From: Arsenophonus sp052171895
Lineage (GTDB): Bacteria; Pseudomonadota; Gammaproteobacteria; Enterobacterales; Enterobacteriaceae
DNA length: 64,000 nt
Direction: 5' to 3'
Assembly (NCBI GenBank): GCA_052171895.1
Contig: JBQMRN010000001.1
Span: 734,358-798,357 of the forward strand
The notes below the pieces were generated by a model. That model was not told the origin of the DNA, did no database searches, and was given only the letters and a program-made list of their open reading frames with translations. The translations under genes were made by a program, and so were the position numbers. Positions 1 through 10,387 of this stretch are shown here, piece by piece; the first letter of the stretch is position 1, and each line of letters starts with the position of its first letter.

Positions 1-1129
1 TTGCCAGAAAAAAGCTCTAAAAACATTCAGGAGAGCCAGATCAGTAGCGCTGGACAACTCCATATGGCACAAAGTACTGCAGCCAAGCATTCGCTTGATA
101 GATAGACAGGTATACGAATTGATATTTTCAGTGTATTTTTTAATAAATTTATTCCAGCTCTCATCAATAGTAAAAAGCAGTTTAATTTAGCAGTAGTGTT
201 TTTATGGAGGGGGATATATACATCTGGGTAAATTACATTTTTGGGTATTTTGCTAGAAAATATAAATCGTTATCCTCTCCATATTCGTTACCTCTATCAG
301 CCAAGTTATCTTTGAATTTGTACCAGGCTGGAGGGAGAAGGAGACGAGGATTATCCCTAGTTTTCTATAGGTGATGGATTTAGGTGATGGATTCATCGGC
401 AAGCATACTTTCAGTCATTTGCTCCATCTCAATACAGTTTTGTATCCAGCGTCATCAGTGGCCTTGCTGTGTAGGCGTATTGCTCAGAATCCGGAATAAT
501 CATGACTAGAGGCAGATAATACTTGCATGTCGAGAAAAGTTGGGGACTGAGAGTTGGATGAATTGCTGTATGGTTTCTTTTGGGTTTCATAAAAAAATTT
601 AGTTTGTAGGTGATCATTAATTTCGGGAGGGAGATCATAAAGCGCTTCGGATAAATAGGTAGTGTGTAATACGTGAAGTCGCGTGTTGCCTTTCTGATTT
701 ATTCTTTTCGCTTTCTAGGATAGTTATTCCGAGCCATCTAAATGAATTCCTAAAAAATTAACATATTGCAGAGTATAAAAAAGTACTCAGATCATGAAAA
801 TCCATGAAGCAGTGTAGTTTAACCATTCACTGCATAGTGTGCTATATACGTTCCTTCCTAGGCAACATAGCAAACATAAATTTACTAAATGGTATGAAGC
901 CTTTGCCAGCTAGCATAAAATTAGTCACTATCGCTTAATAAGCGTAGATAATTAGAAAGTTATTGCTAAGGAGGAATTCCACATTTAAAATGTGAATAAT
1001 TATACGAGCTGATTTGAAAGGATGGCTGAGTAGATTCCATCTAATCTATGGTCGTTTTATTTACCGAATTATCTGCCATCTCTGGATGCAGATTGTTTGA
1101 AATCACAATAATTGAAATAGAGATGTATG
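1..1129. other. Stretch with no recognisable gene
   Basis: I see no gene here. Open frames are short (longest about 69 codons, minus strand 429-638) and resemble no family I know. The position left of trmB suggests decayed DNA of the yggL/yggN neighbourhood or old mobile DNA, but no motif supports either. The terminal repeats of the IS families seen elsewhere in this window are not evident. Confidence 0.5.
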
Positions 1130-1215
1130 TACCTACAAATTGCTTTGCGCGCAAAGCAAGAACTTTTAGCAACAAAACATATAGCCAGTTTTTTGCGTAA
1201 ACGACGGCTATGTTA
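1130..1215 (-). pseudogene. yggL: yggL N-terminal remnant
   Basis: Directly downstream of trmB, on the same strand and overlapping its end, the minus strand encodes a run resembling the start of YggL (DUF469): S-R-R-L-R-K-K-L preceded by degenerate codons and a stop. In E. coli trmB is followed directly by yggL, so position supports the call. Only about a dozen codons are recognisable and the rest of the roughly 108-residue protein cannot be followed, so this is a short decayed stub. The match is brief and could be chance. Confidence 0.4.
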
Positions 1216-1938
1216 TTTAGAGATTATTTTTTTAAACATAAGATCAAAGACATCATGGCCTAACTGTTGGGCACGCTTTTCAAATTTAGTCACCGGTCGT
1301 GTAACGACGAGTCGCTGAATATAATCGCCAGTTGCTGATAGATTTTGATAATTATTGATTTTGCGCATTACATTTAACATATGCTCAGCATATGGCTTCC
1401 AGTCGGTTGCTATATGAAATATACCACCTAATTCTAATTTATCTAAAACAAGCTTAGCAAAGGACTCCTGCACAATTCGACGCTTATTATGCTTTACTTT
1501 ATGCCAGGGATCAGGGAAAAAAAGTTGTACCATATTTAATGAACTATCTAACAACATTTTCTCTAATACTTCAATTGCATCATGAGACATAACCAGTAAA
1601 TTAGTCAGGTTTGCTTCTTTCGCTGCTGACAAACAAGCACTAATTCCTGGAGCATGGACTTCAATACCAAAAAAATTTTTATCTGAATTTTGTTCGGCCA
1701 TGTCAACTAACGATCTCCCCATACCAAAACCAATTTCCAGAATTACTGACGCATTATTACCAAATAGTGAATTAAATGATAGAGGCTGGCTAGTAAAATC
1801 TACCCCTATCTTAGGCCATAACATTTGCAGTGCATTTTCCTGATGAGGAGTTAATCGTCCATGACGGCGGACAAAACTACGAACACGACGTATTACTTTG
1901 CCCTTTTCATTAATTTCTGGAGTAATAATATTTTTCAT
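1213..1938 (-). CDS. trmB: tRNA (guanine-N7-)-methyltransferase TrmB
   Basis: Transfers a methyl group from S-adenosylmethionine to N7 of G46 in the variable loop of tRNAs; cytosolic. The Rossmann-fold SAM motif E-I-G-F-G-M-G lies in the first third. The family signature F-F-P-D-P-W-H-K followed by H-N-K-R-R is intact, as is the C-terminal R-P-V-T-K-F-E block. The frame is open at about 241 residues, near the E. coli length of 239. I chose the ATG at 1938 because the protein from there (MKNIITPE...) aligns with E. coli; an in-frame ATG at 1965 adds nine residues without homology, and no strong ribosome site decides between them. It is divergent from mutY, the enterobacterial arrangement. The stop overlaps the decayed yggL stub. 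Confidence 0.93.
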   Translation of the reverse strand: MKNIITPEINEKGKVIRRVRSFVRRHGRLTPHQENALQMLWPKIGVDFTSQPLSFNSLFGNNASVILEIGFGMGRSLVDMAEQNSDKNFFGIEVHAPGISACLSAAKEANLTNLLVMSHDAIEVLEKMLLDSSLNMVQLFFPDPWHKVKHNKRRIVQESFAKLVLDKLELGGIFHIATDWKPYAEHMLNVMRKINNYQNLSATGDYIQRLVVTRPVTKFEKRAQQLGHDVFDLMFKKIISK

Positions 1939-2189
1939 CATAAGTATTGAGATTATTTTTACCAATTAATATTATTCATAATAGATAGCATTATATTACG
2001 AGTAATTAAATATGAAAATGGCAGCTAAAAAGCATTACTCTATTAACGGAATAAAAATGTTTATCAAAGCGAATATCTGACTAAAAATTAAATATATGTT
2101 CCTTGCGAAAAAATAACTAATAATGATACCCATCATCGTTCATATCAAAAGCTACTGTTTATAACACTGTTAGGATAAAGACTTTTTAT

Positions 2190-3233
2190 ATGGATACACT
2201 ACAATTTCCTCACGCTGTACTTAACTGGTATCATTGTTATGGGCGAAAAACACTCCCATGGCAACGAGAAAAATCCCCCTATCACGTTTGGTTATCTGAA
2301 GTAATGTTACAGCAAACACAGATTGCTACCGTAATCCCCTATTTTAAGAAATTTATTAGCCATTTCCCTGACATCACTTCTTTAGCCAATGCTCAGGAAG
2401 ATGAAATCTTGCACTTATGGAGTGGCCTTGGTTACTATGCGAGAGCCCGCAATTTACATAAAGCAGCACAACAAATTATGGTAAAATATGATGCCAATTT
2501 TCCCAATAAATTTGATCAAGTTATTTCACTTCCAGGCATTGGACGCTCTACCGCAGGCGCTATTTTATCATTATTAGAAAACCAACATTTCCCGATTCTA
2601 GATAGTAACGTAAAACGCATACTTACTCGTTACTATGGAATTGAAGGTTGGCCTGGTAAAAAAAAAGTTGAAAACAAACTGTGGGATATCAGTACCCTGT
2701 TAACTCCTGTAAATGATGCTCAATATTTTAACCAGGCAATGATGGATCTCGGTGCTATGATCTGTATTAGTAGTAAACCTAAATGCAAATTCTGCCCGTT
2801 ACAAAAATGTTGCCATGCTTTTATAAAGCATAGCTGGCAAAATTTTCCAGCTAAAAAACCTAAACAACAAATTTCCACAAAATGTGGCTGGTTTTTGATT
2901 CTACAATATGAAAATTCAATTTGGCTAGAAAAGCGTTGTTCTTCTTCTGGTATTTGGGGAGGCTTATATATTTTCCCACAATTTGATACGCTAAATGCAC
3001 TAAATGAGTGGCTTAATAATTCCGGTATTGTATATAACAAAATTGAGCAATTAATTACATTTCGTCATAGCTTTAGCCATTTTTATTTAGATATTATACC
3101 TATTTATGTCACTATTAATCAGTTTTCTGCTTCTATGGATGAAACGACAGGACTTTGGTATAACTTACAGCAAGATATAAAAATTGGCTTTCCAGCACCG
3201 GTTAAAAAATTACTTAAACAATTTAGATATTAA
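2190..3233 (+). CDS. mutY: A/G-specific adenine DNA glycosylase MutY
   Basis: Removes adenine mispaired with 8-oxoguanine or guanine, preventing G:C to T:A mutations. Length is 347 residues (E. coli 350). Catalytic Glu37 lies in S-E-V-M-L-Q-Q-T. The helix-hairpin-helix L-P-G-I-G at about 114-118 leads to catalytic Asp138 in I-L-D-S-N. The four Fe-S cysteines are in the canonical spacing C-X6-C-X2-C-X5-C at 192, 199, 202 and 208. The C-terminal NUDIX-like 8-oxoG recognition domain (about 225-347) is present, including F-R-H-S-F-S-H-F. It starts a cluster with yggX 25 bases downstream, as in E. coli. Keeping MutY should limit oxidative G-to-T change in a genome that has lost other repair genes (rep and recN here). 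Confidence 0.96.
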   Translation: MDTLQFPHAVLNWYHCYGRKTLPWQREKSPYHVWLSEVMLQQTQIATVIPYFKKFISHFPDITSLANAQEDEILHLWSGLGYYARARNLHKAAQQIMVKYDANFPNKFDQVISLPGIGRSTAGAILSLLENQHFPILDSNVKRILTRYYGIEGWPGKKKVENKLWDISTLLTPVNDAQYFNQAMMDLGAMICISSKPKCKFCPLQKCCHAFIKHSWQNFPAKKPKQQISTKCGWFLILQYENSIWLEKRCSSSGIWGGLYIFPQFDTLNALNEWLNNSGIVYNKIEQLITFRHSFSHFYLDIIPIYVTINQFSASMDETTGLWYNLQQDIKIGFPAPVKKLLKQFRY

Positions 3234-3258
3234 CTTTCATGTTTTGAGGATTCACTTA

Positions 3259-3531
3259 ATGAGTAGAACTATTTTTTGTATTTTTTTACAATGTGAAGCT
3301 GAAGGTTTAGATTTTCAGCTTTTTCCTGGTGAAATAGGTAAACGAATTTATAATCAAATATCTAAAGAAGCCTGGGGACAATGGATAAGCAAACAAACCA
3401 TGCTGATCAATAAAAAAAAGCTTAGCACTATGAATCCTGAAGACCGAAAATTGCTAGAGCAAGAGATGATCAAATTTCTATTTGAGGGTAAGAAATTTGT
3501 ATTGAGGGCTTATACCTCGGTTGAAAAATAA
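3259..3531 (+). CDS. yggX: YggX, Fe(II)-trafficking / oxidative-stress protein
   Basis: Small cytosolic protein of 90 residues linked to iron trafficking and protection of Fe-S clusters from oxidation. The start at 3259 is preceded by a GAGGA ribosome site and gives the family N-terminus M-S-R-T-I-F-C, with the conserved Cys7 reported as important in E. coli and Salmonella. The block G-K-R-I-Y-N-Q-I-S-K-E-A-W is typical. A longer in-frame start at 3184 would run into mutY and lacks homology. It sits between mutY and mltC as in other Enterobacterales and is probably co-transcribed with mutY, whose Fe-S cluster fits the shared theme. The last residues (V-L-R-A-Y-T-S-V-E-K) diverge from E. coli but keep the length. 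Confidence 0.95.
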   Translation: MSRTIFCIFLQCEAEGLDFQLFPGEIGKRIYNQISKEAWGQWISKQTMLINKKKLSTMNPEDRKLLEQEMIKFLFEGKKFVLRAYTSVEK

Positions 3532-3831
3532 TTGTTATTCAATAAAAATCTTTTTTATTCTGATTATCTTTATATAATATACTATAAATGATATGAAAAA
3601 GCTGCTGCTTCCTCTCATTATTGTTCAACTTTTCTGGGTTATTTCACTAAAAATATCGCATTCTATCATGAATTTATCAAAGGGGATACCAATGGATTTG
3701 ATATTTTAGTTCTAAAATTTCCTTACAATATCAAGAATATATTTGGAATTTAGGAAGTGGCTAATTGGTTGGCAAAAGATTATGTTAAATATACTGATCA
3801 ATACCAAACCTTGTAGTTATATTAATTTTGA

Positions 3832-5277
3832 GAGTTATTAGCAAATCTGGTATATGGAGGGTTAGAGCCTACGTTCCGCTCTAATACTTTGTAAATCTGT
3901 TCTCTATCTTTAAATTGGGCGTTGTTTTACCCACCCATCATGGGATCAGTCGGTTAAAATCCCTTAGCTGGTTCCAGCTTTTCTGAGCAGAAAGTAGCAG
4001 CTTAAATAGCATTGAAAGGGTTGTTTTTCTTAAATCATAGTTCTTCTGGTCTCGGATTTGCTAGCCTTACTGTCGGTAAAACCTGATTCAATCAGCTTCG
4101 TCATTTTTATTGAAGTCCAGTACTCTATGACGGAAAGTGCTAGAATGCCAGCAGTTCTTCTCGATCTTTCTCTAGCCTCTTCATTCCTGCAGGATACTTT
4201 CCTGAAAACCTTGCAAAAAAACATCAAGGGTTTAAATTATCGGCATCACGCTTCTCTTCTCTTGTAGTCTTGTAGGCAGATCTCCCTCAGCTCAGTCTTA
4301 ATTTTCGATTGCATTCCTTTTGGCAGTGAATCACTACATTACCTATTTTGTGTACCTAATAGCGTTCGTTTGTGCTGCGTGTCCGGGAACATCTTTGGCA
4401 TTGTATTCTAAAAAAACAAGGGACAGCAGCTCCTCCTCCCCTAGCCCTCCACTAGCAAGCTTGGGAGATATGATTAAGACACGCGCTTGCAGGGTATTGA
4501 TAAGTTCGGTCTAGCTTGTTTCTGACTATCGATAAGAATCTTCGAGCGTAACGAGCTCCTTACGTCCATGCTCAGTGACGCCGATGATAATAACCAGCAG
4601 GCAAAGGCGATCATCTGAGCTGATAGGATTGTCTATGCCATCGGCTAAGAAATAACATAGCATGTATCGTTTAAATCAAACAGGCAGCATTGCTTGTTTC
4701 TCTTCAAGGTATTGCTGTTTCAGCCTGCTGACAGTATTCTCTCAGAGAGAGAATGTGCTTTTCACCAAGAAGTGCCAGAGAACTTCATGAAAGTCACCGC
4801 TGGAGATACCTCGCACAGGCATAGCCAGGGTATCAACTCTTTGAAGCTTTCCCACGCTTTAGATAAGGCGGTAGTAACAAACTGTTAAATTATATTCCGT
4901 TGCTGCTGTGATCTTCCCCTGACTTTAGGCACTTTAGTCTCAATATCGCTAATAGCAGTCTGTATAATTCGATCTAGCAAATAACAGTTACGGAGACGAT
5001 GAGCGCCAGTTGTCGTCGACAAGGCAGCGTTTTCAGCATGTTGTCGAAGTATGGCTTCAAGCTCAGCCTCAACTGGGTACCTATGAGCTGCCTGCCAGCA
5101 TTACGGATAAGTTCATGTAATGGATCAGAGATAAAATCTAGCCTTACTGATAGCTGTAAGGCTAGATTTTTCATGGCATATCATATCTCTGTTGATGAAA
5201 TAATCCACGCAATCAATTAGCAGGAGATAAGGCTATAGCATCTTTGAAACTCCATACAGCAGAAATCAGTATAAGTC
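3832..5277 (-). mobile_element. IS256-family remnant, copy A
   Basis: Degenerate full-length copy. The left edge shows the terminal motif GAGTTATTAGCAAATCTGG; the right edge is a decayed match to the other terminus (ATAAGTC for ATAACTC). Minus-strand fragments match the IS256-type (transposase_mut) protein: L-H-E-L-I-R-N near the start, the TIQT-like segment, L-Y-S-K-K-T-R-D equivalents and a late T-T-N-P-I-E-S-like block. Many stops and frameshifts are present. It lies inside mltC. The flanks do not show a matching target duplication, consistent with later deletion. Confidence 0.85.
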
Positions 5278-5289
5278 ACAAAATATATA

Positions 5290-5455
5290 GTTAATATCTC
5301 TAAAATTAGTGGGTTAGCTTAAAAAGCATACTATCTGATGATAGTCTTTATTTACAACAGACATAATAAACCTATTCTATCTCATATTAGAATTAGCAAA
5401 AAAAGGAGGCTTTTGATCTTCAATTAAATGCCAATGTAATTTCTTAACCATCAAG
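5290..5455. repeat. Dispersed repeat, copy 1 (possible IS91 end)
   Basis: About 160 bases are related to 23081-23240. Shared strings include ATCTCTAAAATTAG, ACATACTATC or GCATACTATC, and a common CTTCAATTAAATG near the right end, with similar spacing. The second copy directly follows an IS91-family transposase fragment, so both may be the terminal region of that element. Here it sits between IS256 copy A and the resumed mltC sequence. Confidence 0.6.
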
Positions 5456-6322
5456 TACTTGATCATACGAATCAAGCGATCCGCTTGGATGAATGATGAG
5501 GAACAAAATTTTCGACTATTTATTAGAAAATAAATTCTACCGATATCAATCAGGATTACACGTTATCTGCTTAATTATCATTCAATTATGGCTAAATCAC
5601 CTAAATAAAGTTGCTCATAAATATTTACCATATATTCTCGTCAGATTGCGGCAAAATATGGCGTTGATTAATTTTTGATCCTAGTAATATGCAAATAGAA
5701 TCTGGTTTTAATCCTTAGGCGCTTAAAAATCGCTTTAATACTTTAAGTTTAATACAAATTAAACTAAACACTGCGCATGTAGAGAGAGACGTTTTTGTGC
5801 CAATGGGAAAATAGGCATACTAAGTCGCAATTATTTATTTGATTCTAAAAATAATATTAATCTTGGAAGAGCCTATTTATCATTGCTACAAAATAATTAT
5901 TTAGATGGAATTATGAATGCCACCTAATATATCGCTATGCAATAATCACACCCTATATGGTGGTGGGAGTAGTGTATTAAAAGTATTCTATAATCATAAA
6001 AAGCTAGCAGCAGAAATTATTAATCAAATACCATCAGAGGTGATGCTTAGCAAGCATTAGTGACTAAACATCTAGCTGATCAATCAGATAATTATCTGAT
6101 TAAAGTAAATAATGCGCAGAAAATTATTGTTAATAACCTTTTTAGTAAATTTTGTTGGTGTACCCCTGATAATAAAGAGAAGTATTTCTTATTACGAAAA
6201 GAAAAGGCTTCAAATAATTTTTATATACCACTGGTTAAATTACTGAAAAAACAAGAATAAAAACCTTATTGTAATAATTTTAATTGACTAAAATATTATA
6301 ATCAGGTTTAATATGTCCTGCT

Positions 6323-6398
6323 GCCTGGATAGCTCAGTCGGTAGAGCAGAGGATTGAAAATCCTCGTGTCGGTGGTTCGATTCCGCCTCTGGGCACCA
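6323..6398 (+). tRNA. tRNA-Phe (GAA)
   Basis: A 76-base cloverleaf with encoded CCA. The acceptor stem GCCTGGA pairs with TCTGGGC (two G-U pairs), the D-arm contains GCTCAGTCGGTAGAGC, the anticodon loop is TTGAAAA with GAA, and the T-loop is TTCGATT flanked by GGTGG/CCGCC. The sequence differs from E. coli tRNA-Phe in stems but keeps pairing, so it looks functional. It follows mltC, a tRNA-Phe position also known in relatives. Confidence 0.95.
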
Positions 6399-6605
6399 TA
6401 TTCATAGCACGGTTATCGAAGCTAATAATTTAAATTATTTTTTGAATTTATCCTCGATTAAGTATTCATTTAGTGGTCCAATCGTCTTCCAGGTTTAGGT
6501 ACATAAACTTATTCAATAAAATATATGAATTAGTAGTTAAAGAAATAACTATCATCATAAGTTCAGCAAATTTACTTGTATTAATAATTTCTGCTGTATT
6601 TAGTA

Positions 6606-7126
6606 GGATAAATTAGCAAATGGTTCTCTGTAGAAAATCTATTATACGCTAAAAGCGTATTTTTGTTATAGAGGTTGCCATGAAAAAGTAAACAATCATA
6701 CAGATTAAAGAGATTCTTTCCTCACTCCATAGCAACATAAAACTGCATCTCATTAGTTAGATCAGTGACAATCTATCGGATAATATCGGTTTATGCATTG
6801 AAGCAGCTTATTCCAATTTATCCTACCCAGATTGTCATAGTAGAAGATGTTATCTTCTTTGAACATTCATTATGGTTACAGGAATATCCTTGAAAAATCT
6901 CCAATTGCAGGTAAATTCTTTAACAAAGCTTACTGGGGAGGGAAATCCTATGCCTAAACTATATCAGAAAAATAAATGATTTACTTATCTAGGATGTATG
7001 TTGAATAGTTTAAGTTTATGGAGTCAGCAAAATAAACAGCATTGATGATTTTAAAACATCATTTAGTTGCCGCCACTGGTTCAGCGGCGACAGGCAACAT
7101 AAATGCACTAGGTGGTATTTGTTGAA
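6606..7126 (+). mobile_element. IS1595-like remnant, 5' half
   Basis: Starts with a decayed terminal repeat (GGATAAATTAGCAAATGG, compare GGCTATGTTGGCAAA in better copies). Plus-strand fragments match the N-terminus of the zinc-ribbon IS1595-type transposase also seen at 52739-53785, for example C-I-E-A-A-Y-S and the Y-P-D-C-H ribbon region. The copy is cut at 7126 where IS256 copy B begins. Coding capacity is lost. Confidence 0.7.
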
Positions 7127-8579
7127 GAAGTTATTAGGAAATCTAGTGTTATAGGGAGATTAGGCTATCTATGATTCACTCTGATGCTTCGTGAATCTGT
7201 TTTCCATCTTTAAATTGTAAATTGTTTACCTAAAATGGAGGGGGTAAATACAGCAGGTTAAACCCTATTAGCCGGCTCTACCTTTTCTGAGAAGACGGTG
7301 GGGAGTAGCTTAAATACCATTGAAAGGCTTGTTTTTCTCGAACTAGAGTTTTTTTGCGCGTCAGGCTTCCTTCGTAGCCTGATGTCGCAAAAGGCAATTT
7401 AATCAGATTCGTCGTTTTTATTGATGCCAAGTACTCTGACGGGAAGTTGTGAATGCCAGCAGTTCTTCTCGATCTTCCTTCAGCTTTCATCGCTGCAAGA
7501 TACTTCGCTGAAAACCTTGCCAACAAAACATTAATGGCTTTATTAGCAGCATCACGAGTTTCTTCTAGCCAAAGAGAAGAAACCTCCGCTCAGTCTTAAC
7601 TTTCGCGGTTGTGTGCCTTTGGGGAGTAGAAGCTAGCACATTAGCTGTTTTGTGTATTCAACACTGTTGGTGCTGCGTATCTGGGAATATCTTTGCCATT
7701 GCATTCCAAAAACTAATAGCACCGTCTTCTGTAGCAAGATTTGGAGATACGGTTAAGCAAGGCGCTTGTGCAGCCTATTCAGATAAGTTTGGTCAAGTTT
7801 GCTTCTAGCTCTCAATAACCATCTTTGACCGTAATAAGCTCTTTATGACCATGTTCAGTGATACGCCAATAATAACAAGCCAGTAAAGGTGATTATCTTA
7901 ATTGACAGCATGTGTGTATTGTCATCAGCTAAGAAATAAACGTAGTGCATATCGCTAAATTTACGTAGAAATTATTGCCTTGTGCTTTTCAAGCGATTGT
8001 TATTTCAGTATGCTGATGGTGTATTTGCAGAGAGAGGATCTGCTTTTTTACTGAGAAGCGCTAACAGGCTAGGACTTCATGAAAATAACCAATGGATACG
8101 GCCTCGCCGGTTAGAGGAGAATGGTAGCAACTCTTCATCACTTTTTGCACGATTCAGATAGGGCGGTAGCAATGCGCTCTTGAAGCATATTCCGTTGCCA
8201 CTGCGATCCATGACATTAAGCACTTTAATCTCAATATTGCTAATAGTAGTCTGTGTATGGTTCCTTGTGTCAAATAACCGTTTTACGAATAATAATATGA
8301 CGCCGATAGACAAGGCTAGGCAGGCGTTTAGCATGTTGTCTCAGCATGGTTTTGATCTCAGCTTCAAACGGTACTAGCTATCAGATCAGCTCCCTAGTAT
8401 CATTACTGATAAGTTCATGGAAGTGATAACAGGTAATGTCTAGTTTTTCGGATACCTGTATGCTAGCCTTTCATGGCATATTATCTCTCTATTGTTAAAA
8501 TCATCCATGAAATCAATCAGCAGGATACGCGATACGCTACTTTCTCTGAAATTTCATATATGAGAAATGAGCATCACTC
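7127..8579 (-). mobile_element. IS256-family remnant, copy B
   Basis: Full-length degenerate copy. The left edge is GAAGTTATTAGGAAATC and the right edge ends GAGCATCACTC, both decayed forms of the family termini. Minus-strand reading gives S-D-E-E-L-L-P near the middle, R-C-W-V-x-K type residues and a late T-T-N-L-I-K block. Multiple stops are present. It truncates an IS1595-like element on its left. Confidence 0.85.
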
Positions 8580-8825
8580 AAAATATTGCAGACTCCTTTT
8601 TATTTATATTCCGCAACCAGTTGATAAATAAAAATGTAACTATATTGAAATGATCATTTCATATAGATAACTTAATAATTATGTTAATCAGTTTTTATTA
8701 AATACGATTGGAATATAATAAAAATAGCAACAAAACGTTATCAAGTATTGATAGAAAATGATATTCTATATCAATATTATGTTCAAGGTATGTAAAATAA
8801 TAGATTTAGTTTTTAAGGAAGTGCA

Positions 8826-9152
8826 ATGACGACAATAGAAAAAATTGAACGCCAGATAAAAGAAAATTTAATCCTTTTATACATGAAAGGCTCACCTAAA
8901 TTTCCAAGTTGCGGGTTCTCTGCTAAGGCCGTTCAAGCTATTTCTGGTTGTGGCGAACGTTTTGCTTATGTAGATATTTTGCAAAACCCTGATATTCGCA
9001 GTGAATTACCTAAATATGCAAACTGGCCAACATTTCCTCAGCTATGGGTTCATGGTGAGTTAATTGGGGGTTGTGATATCATTATTGAAATGTATCAGCA
9101 AGGGGAATTACAGAAATTGATCACCGCAACTACTGATAAATATTGCACTTAA
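8826..9152 (+). CDS. grxD: Monothiol glutaredoxin GrxD (Grx4)
   Basis: A CGFS-type monothiol glutaredoxin that carries and transfers [2Fe-2S] clusters, usually with BolA partners and glutathione; cytosolic. The active-site C-G-F-S lies at residues 29-32, preceded by K-G-S-P. The glutathione-binding cis-proline segment W-P-T-F-P-Q-L-W and the G-G-C-D motif are intact. Length is 108 residues (E. coli 115; the C-terminal tail is shorter). An AAGGAAG ribosome site lies seven bases before the ATG at 8826. The gene is alone between two IS256 remnants, outside its usual context (near sodB/rnt in E. coli), so IS-mediated rearrangement brought it here. About 245 AT-rich bases upstream probably hold its promoter; none is clear. 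Confidence 0.96.
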   Translation: MTTIEKIERQIKENLILLYMKGSPKFPSCGFSAKAVQAISGCGERFAYVDILQNPDIRSELPKYANWPTFPQLWVHGELIGGCDIIIEMYQQGELQKLITATTDKYCT

Positions 9153-9255
9153 GAACACAACCTCCCGATGAGTAGCTAAATAATTTTTATAGAATGTAGT
9201 TAATTGTTACTTCCAAGAAAATAACATATTTTTTAAATAATTCAGGTTTAACTGA

Positions 9256-9925
9256 ATCATTAGAAAATCTGGTGTATATGGAGATTAAGTTATCTACGTT
9301 CCACTTTGATGCTTCGTAAATCTGTTATCCATCCTTAAATTGGGTGTTGTTTAGCACCAGGGGTCACTAGACTAAATCACCTTAGTCGGTTTTGGTTTTT
9401 TTGAGTAGGCTGGCTGTAGCAACCTAAATACCATTAAAAGGGTTGTTTTTTAGAAAAATATGTTCTTTGCACGTGTTAGCTTCGTAGTTTTACTTTCGAA
9501 AAGCCTATTCAATTGAATTCGTCGTTCTTATTGTTGATGCCCAGTACTCTGACTTGGGATCGTAGAATGCCAGCAGTTCTTCTCGATTTTTCTCCAGCTT
9601 CTTCATTGCTTCAGGATACTTTGCTGAAAAATATGGAAACAAAACATCAAGGGCTTTATTTAGCAGTATAGTGGATCTCTGCTAGCCAGATTTTCTCACA
9701 CAGCTGAGTTTTAATTTTCAGTTGAATGTCTTTGAAGAGTGAAGCCTAATGTACATTAGCTGTTTTGTGTACATAACAGTCTTGCTGCTTTGTATCTGGG
9801 AATATCTTTGCCATTGCATTCCAAAAAGCAATGGGCACTGTCTTATATAGCAAATCTAGAAGATAAGGTTAAGTAAGGCACGCGCTTGCAGGCTATTAAG
9901 AAGTTCGGCCAAGTTTATGCTTAGG
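9256..9925 (-). mobile_element. IS256-family remnant, copy C (partial)
   Basis: One half of the element only. The left end carries a terminus-like TAGAAAATCTGGTGTAT, and the sequence continues in parallel with copies A and B up to about 9925 (AAGTTCGGCCAAGTTT), where it stops abruptly. The retained part corresponds to the C-terminal half of the transposase on the minus strand. No intact frame remains. Confidence 0.75.
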
Positions 9926-10387
9926 AAATTAAATCGCTATTTAACTAAAGAGAAAAAGCCATCTTTTTTTGCTAAAAGGAGATAGAATCGGTTTATTGAG
10001 TCTATTGTAAGTTCCAATTTCATTGGAGTGTGTATTCTTTAACCTAATTAATGTACTAATTTTAGAGATATTAAGCCTAAGTTGTTTGTTTGGCTTAATA
10101 ATCATTATTTTTTCTATTTTATTCATTCTTTCTGACAAAAAATCCATTACCTATTTACCGAGTTGAGCGTCGATAAAAAGTAGTCTGTTTCCATACAGAA
10201 TGCATTTGTACAGATCTGATCTGTGCGCAGAAATATTCTTTCATCAAAAAGACGAACCCATGTTTTTCTGGTTTTTTTTGAACCATCATCTACAGCCCAT
10301 TATACAGCTTTGGTAATAGTGTGCCTAATTTATGATTTGACAAGAAAGCTATAGTAACGCAGTATCTTAACATGCTTCGCTGGAATA
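9926..10387. other. Intergenic stretch without recognisable gene
   Basis: About 460 bases between two IS256 remnants. The longest frame is a 68-codon minus-strand ORF (9941-10147), lysine- and isoleucine-rich, resembling nothing I recognise and without a clear ribosome site. It may be the decayed remainder of a gene destroyed by the flanking insertions. Confidence 0.4.

Larger units (their letters stand above)
3593..6260 (+). pseudogene. mltC: mltC, lytic murein transglycosylase C, broken by IS
   Basis: MltC is an outer-membrane lipoprotein that cleaves peptidoglycan glycan strands. The left part (3593-3831) keeps a decayed signal peptide, then D-T-N-G-F-D-I-L and K-D-Y-V-K-Y-T-D-Q-Y-Q. An IS256-family copy (3832-5277) and a short repeat (5290-5455) follow. 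Homology resumes at about 5460 with D-Y-L-L-E-N-K and the H-L-N-K-V-A-H-K-Y-L block, and continues through several stops to K-V-N-N-A-Q-K near 6120. About 60-65 codons between the two parts are missing, and frameshifts and stops occur in both halves. The last frame runs on to 6260 beyond the usual C-terminus. The order mutY-yggX-mltC confirms identity. Confidence 0.9.

Noticed and set aside
1938..1965. Longer trmB start (nine more codons)
   Set aside because: The extra residues have no homology; the family N-terminus begins at M-K-N.
2720..3040. 106-codon minus-strand frame
   Set aside because: Antisense shadow of mutY; it overlaps the Fe-S cluster and C-terminal domain.
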